Assembly (NCBI RefSeq): GCF_000429605.1
Contig: NZ_KE386925.1
Span: 186,001 to 250,000, forward strand
From: Azonexus hydrophilus DSM 23864
GTDB taxonomy: Bacteria > Pseudomonadota > Gammaproteobacteria > Burkholderiales > Rhodocyclaceae
Reading direction: 5' to 3'
Length of the DNA stretch: 64,000 nucleotides
Translations under genes and position numbers: made by a program
In this document: one piece after another, positions 9,072-19,275 of the stretch
Position numbering within the stretch: position 1 is the first letter of the stretch
Layout of the letters: each line of letters opens with the position of its first letter
The notes under the pieces: generated by a model
The model's input: the letters and a program-made list of their open reading frames with translations, nothing else
The model's database searches: none
What the model was told of the DNA's origin: nothing

Positions 9072-9796
9072 AATTCCTGCAACTCCTTGAAAATCTTGCG
9101 GGTTTCCAGTTCCTGGCCGCCCAGGTAATAGCTCAGCAGCGTGCGCATCAGCGTCTTGGCCTCGCCGCGCGAACGCGGGTTGGAGAAATCACCGGCGCCG
9201 AGATCGAGCAGGCTGCTGCCGCGCACCACCTGGGCGTCGGCTTCGGCATGCGCCAGTCGCACCGGACCCTGCTCCATCCGGTAAGTGTAGAACGCATCGG
9301 CGGCAATGGGCTCGCCGGCGGCGTCATGCTCGAGCATCAGGCCGTAGCCGAGTTCCTGCAACAGCGCCTTCTCGAAGCTGCGCAGGTCGCCTTCACGGGT
9401 TGCCGCGTCGCTATGCGCAGCCAGGCGCTGCAGGGTTTCGGCGTAGCGGGCGAAAAGCGTCTGGTGGGCGTCCTCGCGCGGCAACAGATGCATCAGCAGT
9501 TCGTTCAGGTAGTAGCCGCAGAACAGCGCCTCGCCGCCGAGCAGCGGCTGGCCGCCGACCCATTCGGCCTTCATCAGCGTCAGCACCTCGCCCTTGCCGG
9601 CCCAGCCGATTTCCAGCGGTTGAAAACCCATCAACAGACCACGGATCGCCGCCCGCGGCCGGCGCGCACCACGTGCCAGCAGGGCCATGCGCCCGAAATC
9701 ACGGCTGAAGACTTCGACGATCAGGCTGGTCTCGCGAAACGGCAGGCTGTGCAGCACGTAGGCGGGCTGGCCGTCGACCTTGCTGCGCAGAGTCAT
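9068..9796 (-). CDS. recO: DNA repair protein RecO
   Basis: A 242-residue RecO. It has an N-terminal OB-fold (residues about 5-80; [24 protein letters not shown]) and a helical C-terminal domain. RecO works with RecR to load RecA on SSB-coated single-stranded DNA. The zinc-finger Cys cluster present in some RecO proteins is absent; only one Cys (FCGYY) is visible. The gene lies between era and pdxJ, its usual neighbours, with 21 nt to era and an ATGA overlap with pdxJ. Confidence 0.93.
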   Translation of the reverse strand: MTLRSKVDGQPAYVLHSLPFRETSLIVEVFSRDFGRMALLARGARRPRAAIRGLLMGFQPLEIGWAGKGEVLTLMKAEWVGGQPLLGGEALFCGYYLNELLMHLLPREDAHQTLFARYAETLQRLAAHSDAATREGDLRSFEKALLQELGYGLMLEHDAAGEPIAADAFYTYRMEQGPVRLAHAEADAQVVRGSSLLDLGAGDFSNPRSRGEAKTLMRTLLSYYLGGQELETRKIFKELQEL

Positions 9797-9817
9797 CGCG
9801 AAATATCCCGGATCGGC

Positions 9818-10702
9818 TTACTCGTAGCCGAGGCTCTTGAGCAGGCGCTCGTCGTCGTTCCAGCCCGACTTCACCTTGACCCAGACTTCGAGATAGACCT
9901 TGCCGTCGAACAGCCGCTCCATGTCCTGGCGGGCTTCGCTGGCGATGCGCTTCAGCGAGTCGCCACCCTTGCCGATGACAATCGCCTTGTGGCTTTCGCG
10001 GTCGACGACGATGGCGGCGAAGATGCGGCGCAGATTGCCCTCGACTTCGAATTTCTCGATCTCGACGGCGGTGGCGTACGGCAGTTCGTCGCCGAGCAGG
10101 CGGAAAACCTTCTCGCGGATGTATTCGGCGGCGAGAAAGCGCTCCGACTTGTCGGTCAGGTCGTCTTCCGGGAACATCAGGCCTTCGTTCGGCAGGTGCT
10201 TGCGCGCCTCCTTGAGCAGGTCCTGGGTTTGCCGGCCCTTGGCGGCGCTGACCGGGACCACGGCGGTGTAGTCGAAATCGGCCGAGACCTCGGCGAGGAA
10301 AGGCAGCAGCGCTTCCCGGTTTTTCAGCAAGTCGGTCTTGTTGATGACCAGGATCACCGGCCGGTCCTTCGGTAGCAGGCGCACCACCGCCTTGTCCTTG
10401 GCGTCGTAGCGGCCGGCCTCAATGACGAAGAGGACGAGATCGACGTCGTTCAAGGTCTGCGTCACGCCACGGTTCATTGCCCGGTTCAGTGCGTTCGAAA
10501 ACTTGGTCTGGAAGCCCGGCGTATCGACGAAGACGAACTGGGCGTCGGCCTCGGTCAGGATGCCGGTGATGCGGTGCCGGGTGGTCTGTGCCTTGCGCGA
10601 GACGATGCTGATCTTCTCGCCGATCAGGTGGTTGAGCAATGTCGACTTGCCGACGTTGGGTCGGCCGACGATGGCGATGTAGCCGGAGCGGATTTCGGTC
10701 AT
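9818..10702 (-). CDS. era: GTPase Era
   Basis: A 294-residue GTPase that binds the 3' end of 16S rRNA and aids 30S maturation. G1 is GRPNVGKST (13-21), G3 DTPG, G4 NKTD, followed by a C-terminal KH domain with [12 protein letters not shown]. The start ATG overlaps the rnc stop as ATGA; a longer in-frame extension into rnc has no homology to Era and is not used. The rnc-era pairing is conserved across proteobacteria, linking rRNA processing and assembly. Confidence 0.96.
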   Translation of the reverse strand: MTEIRSGYIAIVGRPNVGKSTLLNHLIGEKISIVSRKAQTTRHRITGILTEADAQFVFVDTPGFQTKFSNALNRAMNRGVTQTLNDVDLVLFVIEAGRYDAKDKAVVRLLPKDRPVILVINKTDLLKNREALLPFLAEVSADFDYTAVVPVSAAKGRQTQDLLKEARKHLPNEGLMFPEDDLTDKSERFLAAEYIREKVFRLLGDELPYATAVEIEKFEVEGNLRRIFAAIVVDRESHKAIVIGKGGDSLKRIASEARQDMERLFDGKVYLEVWVKVKSGWNDDERLLKSLGYE

Positions 10703-11367
10703 GGATTCAGGGCTTTCAAGGCCGCTTCGGCGGCGTTCTGTTCGGCGATGCGGCGGCTGCTGCCGCACCCTTGGGTACGCAGCGAAGGGTTGTCGATTTC
10801 GCAGGCAACGACGAAGGACTGTTCATGGGCGGCGCCGCTGGTTTCCAGCAACTGGTAACGCGGCAGCGGCTTCTTCTTGCCCTGCAGCCATTCCTGCAGG
10901 CGGGTCTTGGGATCTTTCTGGAACTGCCCCGGCTTGAGGTCGGCGAGCAGCGGTGCGTAGAGGCGGGCAATCAGCCTGGCCGCCACCTCGAACCCGGCAT
11001 CGCGATAAACCGCACCGAACAGTGCTTCGAGCGCGTCGGCCAGAATCGACGGGCGCGTGGCCCCACCGCTTTTCAGCTCACCTTCACCCAGGCGCAGCGC
11101 CTGGCCGACGCCCAGCTGCAGCGCCAGTCCGTGCAGGGTTTCCTGACGGACCAGATTGGCCCGCAGGCGGGAAAGATCGCCTTCGGGCAATTCCGGAAAG
11201 CGTTGATAGAGGATGTCGGCGATCACGCAATCGAGGATGCCGTCACCGAGGAATTCCAGGCGCTCGTTGTTGGGCGTGCCATAGCTGCGGTGCGTCAGCG
11301 CCGTACGCAGGAGAGCGGCATCGGCAAATTCATGCCCGATGCCTGCGGCGATTTTCTGCGGCGTCAT
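10699..11367 (-). CDS. rnc: Ribonuclease III
   Basis: A 222-residue double-strand-specific endonuclease that processes rRNA precursors and regulatory duplexes. The catalytic signature is [11 protein letters not shown] (35-45) with acidic metal ligands, and the second acidic site lies in DALEALFGA. The C-terminal dsRNA-binding domain spans about 150-220. It sits 2 nt downstream of the DUF4845 gene and overlaps era by 4 nt. Nothing unusual in length or motifs. Confidence 0.96.
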   Translation of the reverse strand: MTPQKIAAGIGHEFADAALLRTALTHRSYGTPNNERLEFLGDGILDCVIADILYQRFPELPEGDLSRLRANLVRQETLHGLALQLGVGQALRLGEGELKSGGATRPSILADALEALFGAVYRDAGFEVAARLIARLYAPLLADLKPGQFQKDPKTRLQEWLQGKKKPLPRYQLLETSGAAHEQSFVVACEIDNPSLRTQGCGSSRRIAEQNAAEAALKALNP

Positions 11368-11369
11368 GC

Positions 11370-11723
11370 TTATTCCGCAGTCGTCCCCTTGTAGTCAATC
11401 AGCAGGCTGACATTGGCGAACAAGGGAATGCGTTTTTCATAGGCGAACTCGATGACCACCTGGCCACGCTTGTCCTTGTAGATTTCAAGGTCGCGTGACG
11501 AAAACGCGAGATGGTCGACTTCGGCATACTTGTCGAAGGAACGGCGCAGCTCGACCACGGTTGAATCCGGCGTTGCCTTGGCGACTACCGCCTTGCTGCC
11601 CTGCAATATCTTGTAGTACTCGATGACCGAAGGCGTCACCTTCATGCCCAGCACGGCCACGAGGACTAGGACGATACCCCAGAAAATCAGGCCGGAAAGC
11701 GCTACACCACGTTGATATTTCAT
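11370..11723 (-). CDS. DUF4845 single-pass membrane protein
   Basis: A 117-residue protein. The N-terminus, with GVALSGLIFWG followed by hydrophobic residues to about 27, looks like a pilin-type (class III) signal or anchor. The rest is a small predicted periplasmic domain. Its position between lepB and rnc is typical of the DUF4845 family in beta- and gammaproteobacteria. The function is unknown; the pilin-like N-terminus and the adjacent signal peptidase are suggestive only. Confidence 0.85.
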   Translation of the reverse strand: MKYQRGVALSGLIFWGIVLVLVAVLGMKVTPSVIEYYKILQGSKAVVAKATPDSTVVELRRSFDKYAEVDHLAFSSRDLEIYKDKRGQVVIEFAYEKRIPLFANVSLLIDYKGTTAE

Positions 11724-11732
11724 GTTCTCACC

Positions 11733-12521
11733 TTACCTGAATGCACCGATACGGCTGAAGTCGTCGAAATTCAGCCAGATGAAGAAGGCCTTGCCGACAA
11801 TGTTCTGTTCCGGCACGAAGCCCCAGGCCCGGCTGTCGCGGCTGTTGTCGCGATTGTCGCCCATCATGTAGTAATGGCCGTCCGGCACCTTGCAGGTCAC
11901 GCCACTGGCATTGTATGTGCAATTTTCCCGATAGGGAAAGGATGAAACACCGGGAATGAAGGCCGGCGCGTCGGCATCGTTGAGGATTTTATGCTCGACG
12001 TCGCCAAGTTTTTCCGTGTATTGCTCGGAGTAGTACAGACGCTCGGCATGCAGGAAGTCCGGCTGCTTTTCCATGGCCACGGCCTGGCCGTTGATGCGCA
12101 ACTGCTTGTTGTGATACTCGATGGTGTCGCCCGGCAGGCCGACCACGCGCTTGATGTAGTCGAGCGAAGGATCTTCCGGATAGCGGAAGACCATCACGTC
12201 GCCGCGCTGCGGCTCGTTGACATCGATGATCTTGGTGTTGATCACCGGCAGGCGGACGCCGTAGGTGTATTTGTTGACGAGGATGAAGTCGCCCACCAGC
12301 AGCGTCGGGATCATCGAGCCCGAGGGAATCTTGAACGGCTCGAACAGGAAGGAACGGAGCACGAAGACGATCAGGATCACCGGGAAGAAATCGGCCCCCC
12401 ACTCCACCCACAGCGGCTGCTTGTCGTTGGCAGCGCGCAGCTTACGGAACTTGAGGATGTCGATCGCGTACAGGATGCCGGTGACGACGACCAGAATGAG
12501 AAGGATCAGGGCGAAATTCAT
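11733..12521 (-). CDS. lepB: Signal peptidase I
   Basis: A 262-residue inner-membrane protease that removes signal peptides from Sec and Tat substrates. It has two N-terminal transmembrane segments (about 2-22 and 43-60), then the catalytic dyad: Ser69 in PSGSM and Lys124 in DYIKRVVGLPGD. The GDNRDNSRDSR box near the C-terminus is the family's fifth conserved region. It is co-transcribed with lepA upstream (8 nt gap), as in E. coli, and with DUF4845 and rnc downstream. Confidence 0.96.
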   Translation of the reverse strand: MNFALILLILVVVTGILYAIDILKFRKLRAANDKQPLWVEWGADFFPVILIVFVLRSFLFEPFKIPSGSMIPTLLVGDFILVNKYTYGVRLPVINTKIIDVNEPQRGDVMVFRYPEDPSLDYIKRVVGLPGDTIEYHNKQLRINGQAVAMEKQPDFLHAERLYYSEQYTEKLGDVEHKILNDADAPAFIPGVSSFPYRENCTYNASGVTCKVPDGHYYMMGDNRDNSRDSRAWGFVPEQNIVGKAFFIWLNFDDFSRIGAFR

Positions 12522-12529
12522 GCGTTCTC

Positions 12530-14320
12530 TCAGCTATCAACGCGCAGCACGGCGAGGAATGCTTCCTGCGGGATTTCCACCGAGCCGACCTGCTTCATGC
12601 GCTTCTTGCCGGCCTTCTGCTTTTCCAGCAGCTTCTTCTTGCGGCTGATGTCGCCGCCGTAACACTTGGCCAGCACGTCCTTGCGCATTGCCTTGACGTT
12701 CTCGCGGGCGATGATGTGCGATCCGATGGCGGCCTGGATGGCGACGTCGTACATCTGCCGGGGAATCAGCTCGCGCATCTTCGACGCCAGTTCGCGGCCG
12801 CGGTACTGCGAATTGGAGCGGTGCACGATCAGCGACAGCGCATCGACCTTCTCGCTGTTGATCAGGATATCGAGCTTGACCACATCGGCGGCGCGGTATT
12901 CCTTGAAATCGTAGTCGAGCGAAGCGTAGCCCTTGGAGCAGGACTTCAGCTTGTCAAAGAAATCCATGACCACTTCGGCCATCGGCATCTCGTAAACCAG
13001 CTTCACCTGGCGGCCGTGATAATGCATGTCGACCTGATTGCCGCGCTTCTGGTTGCACAGCGTGATGACGTTGCCCAGGTAATCCTGCGGCACGAAGATG
13101 GTCGCGGTGATGATCGGTTCGCGCACTTCCTCGATCTTGGAGATCTCCGGCAGCTTGGCCGGGTTCTCGACCTGGATCACCGAGCCGTCGCGCTGCACGA
13201 CTTCGTACACCACGGTCGGCGCGGTGGTGATCAGATCCTGATCGAATTCGCGCTCCAGGCGCTCCTGCACGATTTCCATGTGGAGCAGGCCAAGGAAGCC
13301 GCAGCGGAAGCCGAAGCCCAGCGCCTGCGAGACTTCCGGCTCGTATTGCAGCGAGGCGTCGTTGAGCTTGAGCTTTTCCAGCGCTTCGCGCAGCGAGTCG
13401 TACTGGTTCGACTCGACCGGGTAGAGACCGGCGAACACCTGCGGCTTGATTTCCTTGAAGCCGGGCAGCGGCTCGGTCGCCTTGCGGTCGGCCAGGGTGA
13501 TCGTGTCGCCGACCTTGGCCGCCTTCAGTTCCTTGATTCCGGAAATCACGAAGCCGACCTCGCCGGCCTTCAGCGACGGGCGTTGCAGCGATTTCGGGGT
13601 GAACACGCCGACCTGTTCGCACAGCTGGGTGGCGCCGGTGGACATGAAGTAGAGCTTGTCCTTGGGCTTCATCTCGCCTTCGACAACACGCACCAGCATG
13701 ACGACGCCGACGTAGTTGTCGAACCAGGAGTCGATGATCAGCGCCTTCAGTGGCGCGCTGACATCGCCCTTGGGCGGCGGCACGCGGGCGATCACGGCTT
13801 CGAGGATGTCCTCGACGCCCAGCCCGGTCTTTGCCGACGCGAGCACCGCATCGGTCGCGTCGATACCGATCACGTCCTCGATTTCCTGGCGGGCGTTGTC
13901 CGGATCAGCCGACGGCAGGTCGATCTTGTTGAGCACTGGCACCACTTCGACATCAAGGTCGAGCGCCGTATAGCAGTTGGCCACCGTCTGCGCCTCGACG
14001 CCTTGCGAGGCATCAACGACCAGCAGCGCGCCTTCGCAGGCCGACAGCGAACGCGAAACTTCGTAGGAGAAGTCGACGTGTCCCGGCGTGTCGATCAGGT
14101 TCAGGTTGTACACCTTGCCGTCGCGCGCCTTGTACTGGAGCGCCGCTGTCTGCGCCTTGATGGTGATGCCGCGCTCGCGCTCGATATCCATCGAATCGAG
14201 CACCTGCGCCTCCATTTCACGGTCGGACAGGCCACCGCAGAGATGGATGATGCGATCGGCCAAGGTCGATTTACCGTGGTCGATGTGGGCGATGATGCTG
14301 AAGTTTCTGATGTGGTCCAT
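12530..14320 (-). CDS. lepA: Elongation factor 4 (LepA)
   Basis: A 596-residue translational GTPase that acts on stalled or assembling ribosomes. G1 is [10 protein letters not shown]3 DTPGHVDF, G4 NKIDLP, and the unique C-terminal domain ends near [11 protein letters not shown]. Length is standard. A hairpin plus T-tract on the minus strand just upstream (14331-14353) separates lepA from the rpoE operon, so lepA needs its own promoter or read-through. Confidence 0.97.
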   Translation of the reverse strand: MDHIRNFSIIAHIDHGKSTLADRIIHLCGGLSDREMEAQVLDSMDIERERGITIKAQTAALQYKARDGKVYNLNLIDTPGHVDFSYEVSRSLSACEGALLVVDASQGVEAQTVANCYTALDLDVEVVPVLNKIDLPSADPDNARQEIEDVIGIDATDAVLASAKTGLGVEDILEAVIARVPPPKGDVSAPLKALIIDSWFDNYVGVVMLVRVVEGEMKPKDKLYFMSTGATQLCEQVGVFTPKSLQRPSLKAGEVGFVISGIKELKAAKVGDTITLADRKATEPLPGFKEIKPQVFAGLYPVESNQYDSLREALEKLKLNDASLQYEPEVSQALGFGFRCGFLGLLHMEIVQERLEREFDQDLITTAPTVVYEVVQRDGSVIQVENPAKLPEISKIEEVREPIITATIFVPQDYLGNVITLCNQKRGNQVDMHYHGRQVKLVYEMPMAEVVMDFFDKLKSCSKGYASLDYDFKEYRAADVVKLDILINSEKVDALSLIVHRSNSQYRGRELASKMRELIPRQMYDVAIQAAIGSHIIARENVKAMRKDVLAKCYGGDISRKKKLLEKQKAGKKRMKQVGSVEIPQEAFLAVLRVDS

Positions 14321-14330
14321 TGCAGGCAGT

Positions 14331-14353
14331 AAAAAAGGGCGCTAACGGCGCCC
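14331..14353 (-). terminator. Intrinsic terminator of the rpoE-rseC-mucD-grx operon
   Basis: Arms GGGCGC (14337-14342) and GCGCCC (14348-14353) flank a 5-nt loop, and on the minus strand the stem is followed by six T residues. It lies between the glutaredoxin-like gene and lepA. Confidence 0.8.
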
Positions 14354-14378
14354 TTGGCGATTCGGAAGACCCTGAATT

Positions 14379-14624
14379 CTAGCGGATTTGCACCAAATAT
14401 TCACGGGTTTTGGCCTCATCCAGGAAGTAGTGACAGAGCTCGGTTTCACCGTGCAGCAGCACCGGCACCAGTTCGTCGTATTTTGCTTCGAGCGCCGGGT
14501 CGGCATCGACGTCGACTACCGTCACCGTCGCCCCGAACTCGGCCGCCAGCGGCGCCAGCGCCGCCTCCATGTCATGGCACAGATGGCAGTAGCCACGGCT
14601 CATCAAGGTCAGTTCAATTGCCAT
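14379..14624 (-). CDS. Glutaredoxin-family small thiol protein
   Basis: An 81-residue thioredoxin-fold protein with an N-terminal CHLC (C13-x-x-C16) redox motif and the cis-Pro context LVPVLLHG, typical of the DUF836/YbaK-like 'glutaredoxin family protein' class. It overlaps the mucD end by 11 nt and is the last gene before the terminator at 14331. A cytoplasmic disulfide role is inferred from the motif; the partner is unknown. Co-expression with an envelope-stress sigma factor operon is notable. Confidence 0.85.
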   Translation of the reverse strand: MAIELTLMSRGYCHLCHDMEAALAPLAAEFGATVTVVDVDADPALEAKYDELVPVLLHGETELCHYFLDEAKTREYLVQIR

Positions 14625-16038
14625 TCAAGCCCCGCACGGTCACGAAGGTCTGCATTTCGCCACGGCGGATCAGCAAGGTGACGTTGGTATTCCTGTCCAG
14701 TTGGGCCAGCAGTTTGTTGAACTGCTCGGCCGACTTGAGTTCGGTGGTGCTGCCGCGATGGATCAGGGCAATGATGATGTCGCCCTGGCGCAACTCGGCA
14801 CGTGCCGCTGCACCGCGCACTTCCTCGATCACCAATCCGCCGTCGATGCGCAGCGCACGCCGCTGTTCGGCGGAGAGTTCGCCGACCACCAGACCCAGTC
14901 GATTGGCGCTGCGCTCGGGCGCGCGGCCGGCGCGTGGCGGTCGCGCAGCGGCCTGGGACTCGTCTGCCATCTGGCCGACCACGACAGCGATGTCGCGCAG
15001 CTTCCCTTTACGCCAGACCTGGACCACCGAGCGCATGCCCGGACGGGTCGCTGCGACCATGCGCGGCAGATCGGCCGAGGTCTCGACCGCCTTGCCGTCG
15101 AAACGCAGGATCACGTCGCCGGCTTCGATGCCGGCTTTTTCGGCGGGTCCGTCGCGCTCGACGGCATTGACCACGGCGCCCATTGGCCGCGCCAGGCCCA
15201 GCGAATCGGCCAGCTCCTTGCTGACCTCCTGGATGACCACGCCGATCCGCCCACGATTGACCTTGCCCGACATCCGCAGTTGCTGCTGGATATCCATCGC
15301 CACGTCGATTGGAATGGCGAACGAGACGCCCATGTAGCCGCCGCTGCGGCTGTAGATCTGCGAATTGATACCGACCACTTCACCGTTCAGGTTGAACAGC
15401 GGCCCGCCCGAATTGCCCGGATTGATTGCCACATCGGTCTGGATGAAGGGCACGTAGTTTTCCTGCGGCAGCGAGCGCCCCTTGGCCGAAACCACGCCGG
15501 CGGTCAGCGAATTGTCGAAACCGAAGGGCGAACCGATGGCCACCACCCACTCGCCGACCTTGAGCCGGGACGGGTCACCCAGTTTGACGAAGGGCAGGCC
15601 GCTGGCCTCGATCTTGAGCAAGGCCACGTCGGTCCGCTTGTCGGCGCCGACAATCCGCGCCTTGAACTCGCGCTTGTCGGTCAGACGGACCGTGACTTCC
15701 TCGGCGCCGTCGACGACATGCGCATTGGTCAGGAGGTAGCCATCGTCGCTGATGAAAAAGCCGGAACCCAGCGACTTGTTGTCGAACTCCCTGGGCGCAG
15801 CACCGCCGCCGGGAACACGAGGAAAGAAACGTTTGAACAACTCGAACGCCGGATCGCTCTCGTCGAACGGGAAAGGCATGGCCCCGGCCTGTCCGCGAAC
15901 GGTCTGCGTGGTACTGATATTGACCACCGCCGGCCCCTGCTTTTCCGCCAGTTCGGTGAAATCCGGCAGTCCGCGCGATTGTGCCTGGGCCAGACCGACG
16001 GTAAGGAGCAAGGAAAGAATCGCCAGAATGTGCTTCAT
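14614..16038 (-). CDS. mucD: DegQ/MucD periplasmic serine protease-chaperone
   Basis: A 474-residue HtrA protein. Signal peptide is residues 1-20 (ends AQAQ), followed by a trypsin-like domain with H107 (TNAHVV), D137 (RTDVALL) and S210 (GNSGGPL), then two PDZ domains (about 275-360 and 380-470). It degrades or holds misfolded envelope proteins. It overlaps rseC by ATGA and belongs to the rpoE operon, the mucD position in Pseudomonas and many betaproteobacteria. Confidence 0.94.
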   Translation of the reverse strand: MKHILAILSLLLTVGLAQAQSRGLPDFTELAEKQGPAVVNISTTQTVRGQAGAMPFPFDESDPAFELFKRFFPRVPGGGAAPREFDNKSLGSGFFISDDGYLLTNAHVVDGAEEVTVRLTDKREFKARIVGADKRTDVALLKIEASGLPFVKLGDPSRLKVGEWVVAIGSPFGFDNSLTAGVVSAKGRSLPQENYVPFIQTDVAINPGNSGGPLFNLNGEVVGINSQIYSRSGGYMGVSFAIPIDVAMDIQQQLRMSGKVNRGRIGVVIQEVSKELADSLGLARPMGAVVNAVERDGPAEKAGIEAGDVILRFDGKAVETSADLPRMVAATRPGMRSVVQVWRKGKLRDIAVVVGQMADESQAAARPPRAGRAPERSANRLGLVVGELSAEQRRALRIDGGLVIEEVRGAAARAELRQGDIIIALIHRGSTTELKSAEQFNKLLAQLDRNTNVTLLIRRGEMQTFVTVRGLNGN

Positions 16039-16499
16039 TGACCGGTTTTCTCCTGAATCTCGGGGATGCGGGAAATGATGTGCGGCCGACTGCCGGGATC
16101 GCCCACCGGTTGTCGCGAGCGGCGTGCCGCCAGCGCGAAGGCAGCAACCACGCCAATCAGGCTGCCGACGATGGCCCCCATGTCGCCGCCCAGTTGCGCG
16201 CCGAGCACGGCCCCGCCGATCAGGCCGAGCACCGGCAGGCCGTAGGCCAGATTGGCACCGCGCCGCAAGGTTCCCGCCGTGACGGCAACTGAAACCGTGT
16301 CGCCGACTTCGGCGCCGATGGCATTGCCCACGCGATAGCGACGCGGGCCGCTACAGAAGGTCTGGGTCAGGTGATGGCCACCGCAACCACCCTTTTCATG
16401 GCAACGGCCGCAACCGCCCTGCGCGATTTCGACGACGGCGCCGGCCGGATCGACCAGGCGGACGACCGCCCGGATGACGCTGCCCTCGCCTTCCATCAC
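16035..16499 (-). CDS. rseC: RseC-family inner-membrane protein (SoxR-reducing system)
   Basis: A 154-residue protein with an N-terminal Cys-rich segment (GGCGRCHEKGGCGG, then FC) and two transmembrane helices around residues 82-100 and 105-123, the RseC/RsxC-associated layout. E. coli RseC modulates sigma-E mildly and contributes to SoxR reduction. Here rseC follows rpoE directly (ATGA overlap) with no rseA or rseB between them. A second Met immediately follows the first; either could start. Confidence 0.9.
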   Translation of the reverse strand: MMEGEGSVIRAVVRLVDPAGAVVEIAQGGCGRCHEKGGCGGHHLTQTFCSGPRRYRVGNAIGAEVGDTVSVAVTAGTLRRGANLAYGLPVLGLIGGAVLGAQLGGDMGAIVGSLIGVVAAFALAARRSRQPVGDPGSRPHIISRIPEIQEKTGQ

Positions 16500-17095
16500 C
16501 AGCGCCTGTCGGGAGCGATGTCGAGCAAGGGGCGCAGCTTGCCGGCGACGGCCTCGCGTGCCCGGAAAATCCGCGAACGGACGGTGCCGATCGGGCAGTC
16601 CATGATGCCGGCGATTTCTTCGTAGGACAGCCCCTCGATTTCGCGCAGGACGATGGCCGTGCGCAATTCCTCGGGCAAGGCATCCATCGCGCTATTGACG
16701 GTCTGGCCGATCTGCTTGGACATCAGCAGACTCTCCGGCGTATTGATGTCGCGCAGCAGGGCCGCATCCTCGAAGCCCTCGGCCTCGTCGGCATCGAATT
16801 CGGTACTGGTCGGCGCCCGCCGCCCCTGGGAAACCAGGTAGTTCTTGGCGGTGTTGATGCCGATCCGGTACAGCCAGGTATAGAAGGCGCTGTCGCCGCG
16901 GAAGGACGGCAAGGCGCGATAGGCCTTGATGAAGGCCTCCTGCGACACATCCTCGACTTCTGCCGCATCGCGGATGTAGCGCGACAGCAAGCGACCCAGC
17001 TTGCGCTGATACTTGCTCACCAACTGGTCGAAGGCGCCTTGATCGCCGCCTTGCGCCCGCTCGACCAGCAACTGATCGACCTCGCGCTCGCTCAT
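16496..17095 (-). CDS. rpoE: RNA polymerase sigma factor RpoE (ECF)
   Basis: A 199-residue ECF sigma factor very close to E. coli RpoE/AlgU. Region 2 contains SKYQRKLGRLLSRYIRD and DVSQEAFIKAYRALPSF; region 4 contains LREIEGLSYEEIAGIMDCPIGTVRSRIFRAR. The start is MSEREVDQLLVERAQ, matching the family; a longer in-frame extension into the nadB control region is rejected. It is divergent from nadB, as in E. coli. The usual downstream anti-sigma RseA/MucA and RseB/MucB genes are missing here, so control must be encoded elsewhere or differ. Confidence 0.95.
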   Translation of the reverse strand: MSEREVDQLLVERAQGGDQGAFDQLVSKYQRKLGRLLSRYIRDAAEVEDVSQEAFIKAYRALPSFRGDSAFYTWLYRIGINTAKNYLVSQGRRAPTSTEFDADEAEGFEDAALLRDINTPESLLMSKQIGQTVNSAMDALPEELRTAIVLREIEGLSYEEIAGIMDCPIGTVRSRIFRAREAVAGKLRPLLDIAPDRRW

Positions 17096-17218
17096 GACTC
17101 TGTTTTTCCCGGGAATATGTTCTTGTTGGGGCAGAGTATAACGCAGGCCTTTTGACGCCACCCCTAGGGACTTATCCCTAATTGTGATTTTCTGTAACGA
17201 TGTGAATCGTTTTCCGCG

Positions 17219-17227
17219 TGCTATATT
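17219..17227 (+). promoter_or_regulatory. Extended -10 promoter candidate for nadB
   Basis: TGC followed by TATATT (17222-17227) resembles an extended -10 element about 32 nt before the nadB GTG. No good -35 is seen 16-18 nt upstream, which extended -10 promoters tolerate. The rpoE promoter must lie in the same 160-nt divergent region; I could not assign it confidently, although a minus-strand TATACT is present near 17139. Confidence 0.4.
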
Positions 17228-17258
17228 GCGCGCCGGATTATCTTCTCCGGGAAACATC

Positions 17259-18836
17259 GTGCTCAACTTTGATGTGCTCATCATCGGCAGCGGCCTCGCC
17301 GGTCAATCGGCGGCGCTTCGCCTGGCCGATCATTGCAGCGTCGCGCTGATCAGCAAGCGCAAGCTTGAGGACTCCGCCTCCGGATGGGCCCAGGGCGGCA
17401 TTGCCGCGGTGCTCGACAACCGCGATTCGATCGAAGCGCATATCCAGGACACTTTCGTTGCCGGCGCCTGGCTGAATGACGAAAAGGCCACCCGCTTCGT
17501 TGTCGAGAACGGCCGCAGCGCGATCGAATGGCTGATCGAACAGGGCGTTCCCTTCACCAAGGACGAATCCGGCTATCACCTGACCCGCGAGGGCGGTCAC
17601 AGCGCCCGCCGGGTCATCCACGTCGCCGATGCCACCGGCGCCGCGGTCCAGCAGACGCTCACCGAGAAAGTCCGCAAGCACCCGAAGATCCATGTCTTCG
17701 AAGACCATATCGCCGTCGACCTGATCACCGGCAGCAAGCTCGGCACCGACAAGAACCGCTGTTTCGGCGCCTATGTCCTCAACAGTGTTTCCGGTGACGT
17801 CCTGACCATCGGCGCAGCCAACACCCTGCTGGCGACCGGCGGCGCCGGCAAGGTCTATCTGTTCACCACCAACCCCGACACCTCGACCGGCGATGGCATC
17901 GCCATGGCCTGGCGCGCCGGTTGCCGGGTGGCCAACATGGAGTTCATCCAGTTCCACCCGACCTGCCTCTACCACCCCAACGCCAAGTCCTTCCTGATTT
18001 CCGAGGCCGTGCGCGGCGAAGGTGGTCTGCTCAAGTTGCCGGACGGCACGCGCTTCATGCCTGAGCACGACGAGCGCGAGGAACTGGCGCCGCGCGACAT
18101 CGTCGCCCGCGCCATCGACTTCGAGATGAAGAAGCGTGGCCTGGACTGCGTTTACCTCGATATCTCGCACAAGGGCGAAGCCTTCATCCGCGAGCATTTC
18201 CCGAACATCCACGCACGCTGCCTGGAGCTCGGCATCGACATCACCCGCGAACCGATTCCGGTCGTTCCGGCTGCCCATTACACCTGCGGCGGCATCGTCT
18301 GCGACCTCGACGGGCATACCGATGTCGCCGGTCTCTACGTTGCCGGCGAAGCTTCCTGCACCGGCCTGCACGGCGCCAATCGCCTGGCGTCCAACTCCCT
18401 GCTCGAATGCCTGGTGTTCTCGGAAGCGGCGGTCAAGGACATGCTCGCGCAAAAGCCGGCACCGCTGCCTGCCCTGCCCGACTGGGACGACAGCCGGGTC
18501 ACCGATGCCGACGAGGAAGTGGTGATTTCTCACAACTGGGACGAACTGCGCCGCTTCATGTGGGACTATGTCGGCATCGTCCGCACGACCAAGCGACTGA
18601 AGCGCGCCGAACATCGCGTGCGCCTGCTGAAACGCGAAATCAACGAGTTCTACGCCAATTTCCGGGTCAGTCACGACCTGATCGAACTGCGCAATCTCGT
18701 CCTCACGGCCGAACTGATCATCCGTTGCGCCATGCTGCGCAAGGAAAGTCGCGGCCTGCACTACTCGCCGGACTATCCGGACATGGCGGCAAAACCCCGC
18801 AATACCACGCTCAAGCCACGTCGCCAGAAGCGCTGA
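17259..18836 (+). CDS. nadB: L-aspartate oxidase
   Basis: A 525-residue flavoenzyme that oxidises L-aspartate to iminoaspartate, the first step of de novo NAD synthesis. The FAD site is [16 protein letters not shown] near the N-terminus. The [13 protein letters not shown] block, the HPTCLYHP motif and SEAVRGEGG belong to the succinate dehydrogenase/NadB fold, and R-rich active-site stretches follow. GTG 17259 starts at [10 protein letters not shown] with GGGA upstream. The 3' end overlaps the convergent YgfX-like gene by 26 nt. Confidence 0.96.
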   Translation: MLNFDVLIIGSGLAGQSAALRLADHCSVALISKRKLEDSASGWAQGGIAAVLDNRDSIEAHIQDTFVAGAWLNDEKATRFVVENGRSAIEWLIEQGVPFTKDESGYHLTREGGHSARRVIHVADATGAAVQQTLTEKVRKHPKIHVFEDHIAVDLITGSKLGTDKNRCFGAYVLNSVSGDVLTIGAANTLLATGGAGKVYLFTTNPDTSTGDGIAMAWRAGCRVANMEFIQFHPTCLYHPNAKSFLISEAVRGEGGLLKLPDGTRFMPEHDEREELAPRDIVARAIDFEMKKRGLDCVYLDISHKGEAFIREHFPNIHARCLELGIDITREPIPVVPAAHYTCGGIVCDLDGHTDVAGLYVAGEASCTGLHGANRLASNSLLECLVFSEAAVKDMLAQKPAPLPALPDWDDSRVTDADEEVVISHNWDELRRFMWDYVGIVRTTKRLKRAEHRVRLLKREINEFYANFRVSHDLIELRNLVLTAELIIRCAMLRKESRGLHYSPDYPDMAAKPRNTTLKPRRQKR

Positions 18837-19251
18837 CGCGGTTCTGCCAGCGCAGGAAAACCCTTAGCCGGCGAAACTCGTCCGGCCCGCTGCTATCGAC
18901 GGTCACCACCAGCACGCTGGCCGCCCCGCCGCTTTCCGGTGCCAGATGCAATACCGTCAGCCAGCGATGGACCGTAGCCCCCGGCAGGCAACGCAGCGCA
19001 ACAAACTCGCCATCTTCCTGCAAACGCCCCTCCACCCTGCCGTCGTGGGTCAGGCGCAAGGCGGCAAACGGCGGACGTAGTTGCCGCCAGGCCAGCCCGA
19101 CGAGCAGGACGACAACCACCAGCAAGCCCGCCACCTGCCAGGGTTCCCCTGGATAGAAGCCGATGAACACGACGCTTGCCAGCACCACGAGCAGCAGCAG
19201 GCGATCGAGCAAAAAAGAACGGTGCAGTCCGATGATCACCGGAAACTGCAC
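18811..19251 (-). CDS. YgfX-like inner-membrane protein
   Basis: A 146-residue protein with two closely spaced N-terminal membrane helices (about 16-33 and 38-54) and a soluble remainder with a [13 protein letters not shown] stretch. Size, topology and location between nadB and other genes resemble YgfX/CptA-family proteins, which in E. coli form the membrane part of the SdhE(YgfY)/YgfX pair. No sdhE gene is seen adjacent. The assignment is by pattern and context, so moderate. Confidence 0.6.
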   Translation of the reverse strand: MQFPVIIGLHRSFLLDRLLLLVVLASVVFIGFYPGEPWQVAGLLVVVVLLVGLAWRQLRPPFAALRLTHDGRVEGRLQEDGEFVALRCLPGATVHRWLTVLHLAPESGGAASVLVVTVDSSGPDEFRRLRVFLRWQNRVSASGDVA

Positions 19252-19275
19252 CGTTCGTCTCCCTGGCAGTCGCGC

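Noticed and set aside
12716..14332. A 538-codon open frame on the plus strand opposite lepA
   Set aside because: It is the antisense shadow of a perfectly conserved lepA; composition is dominated by His/Arg/Gln/Asp as expected for the antisense of GC-rich codons, and no domain is recognisable.
17136..17160. A sigma-E-type autopromoter for rpoE
   Set aside because: A minus-strand GTCAAAA/TATACT region is present, but no GGAACTT-like -35 is found at the right spacing, so no assignment is made.
17096..17284. Longer rpoE frame reaching into nadB
   Set aside because: The extra residues have no similarity to RpoE and would cross the divergent promoter region; MSEREVDQL is the family start.
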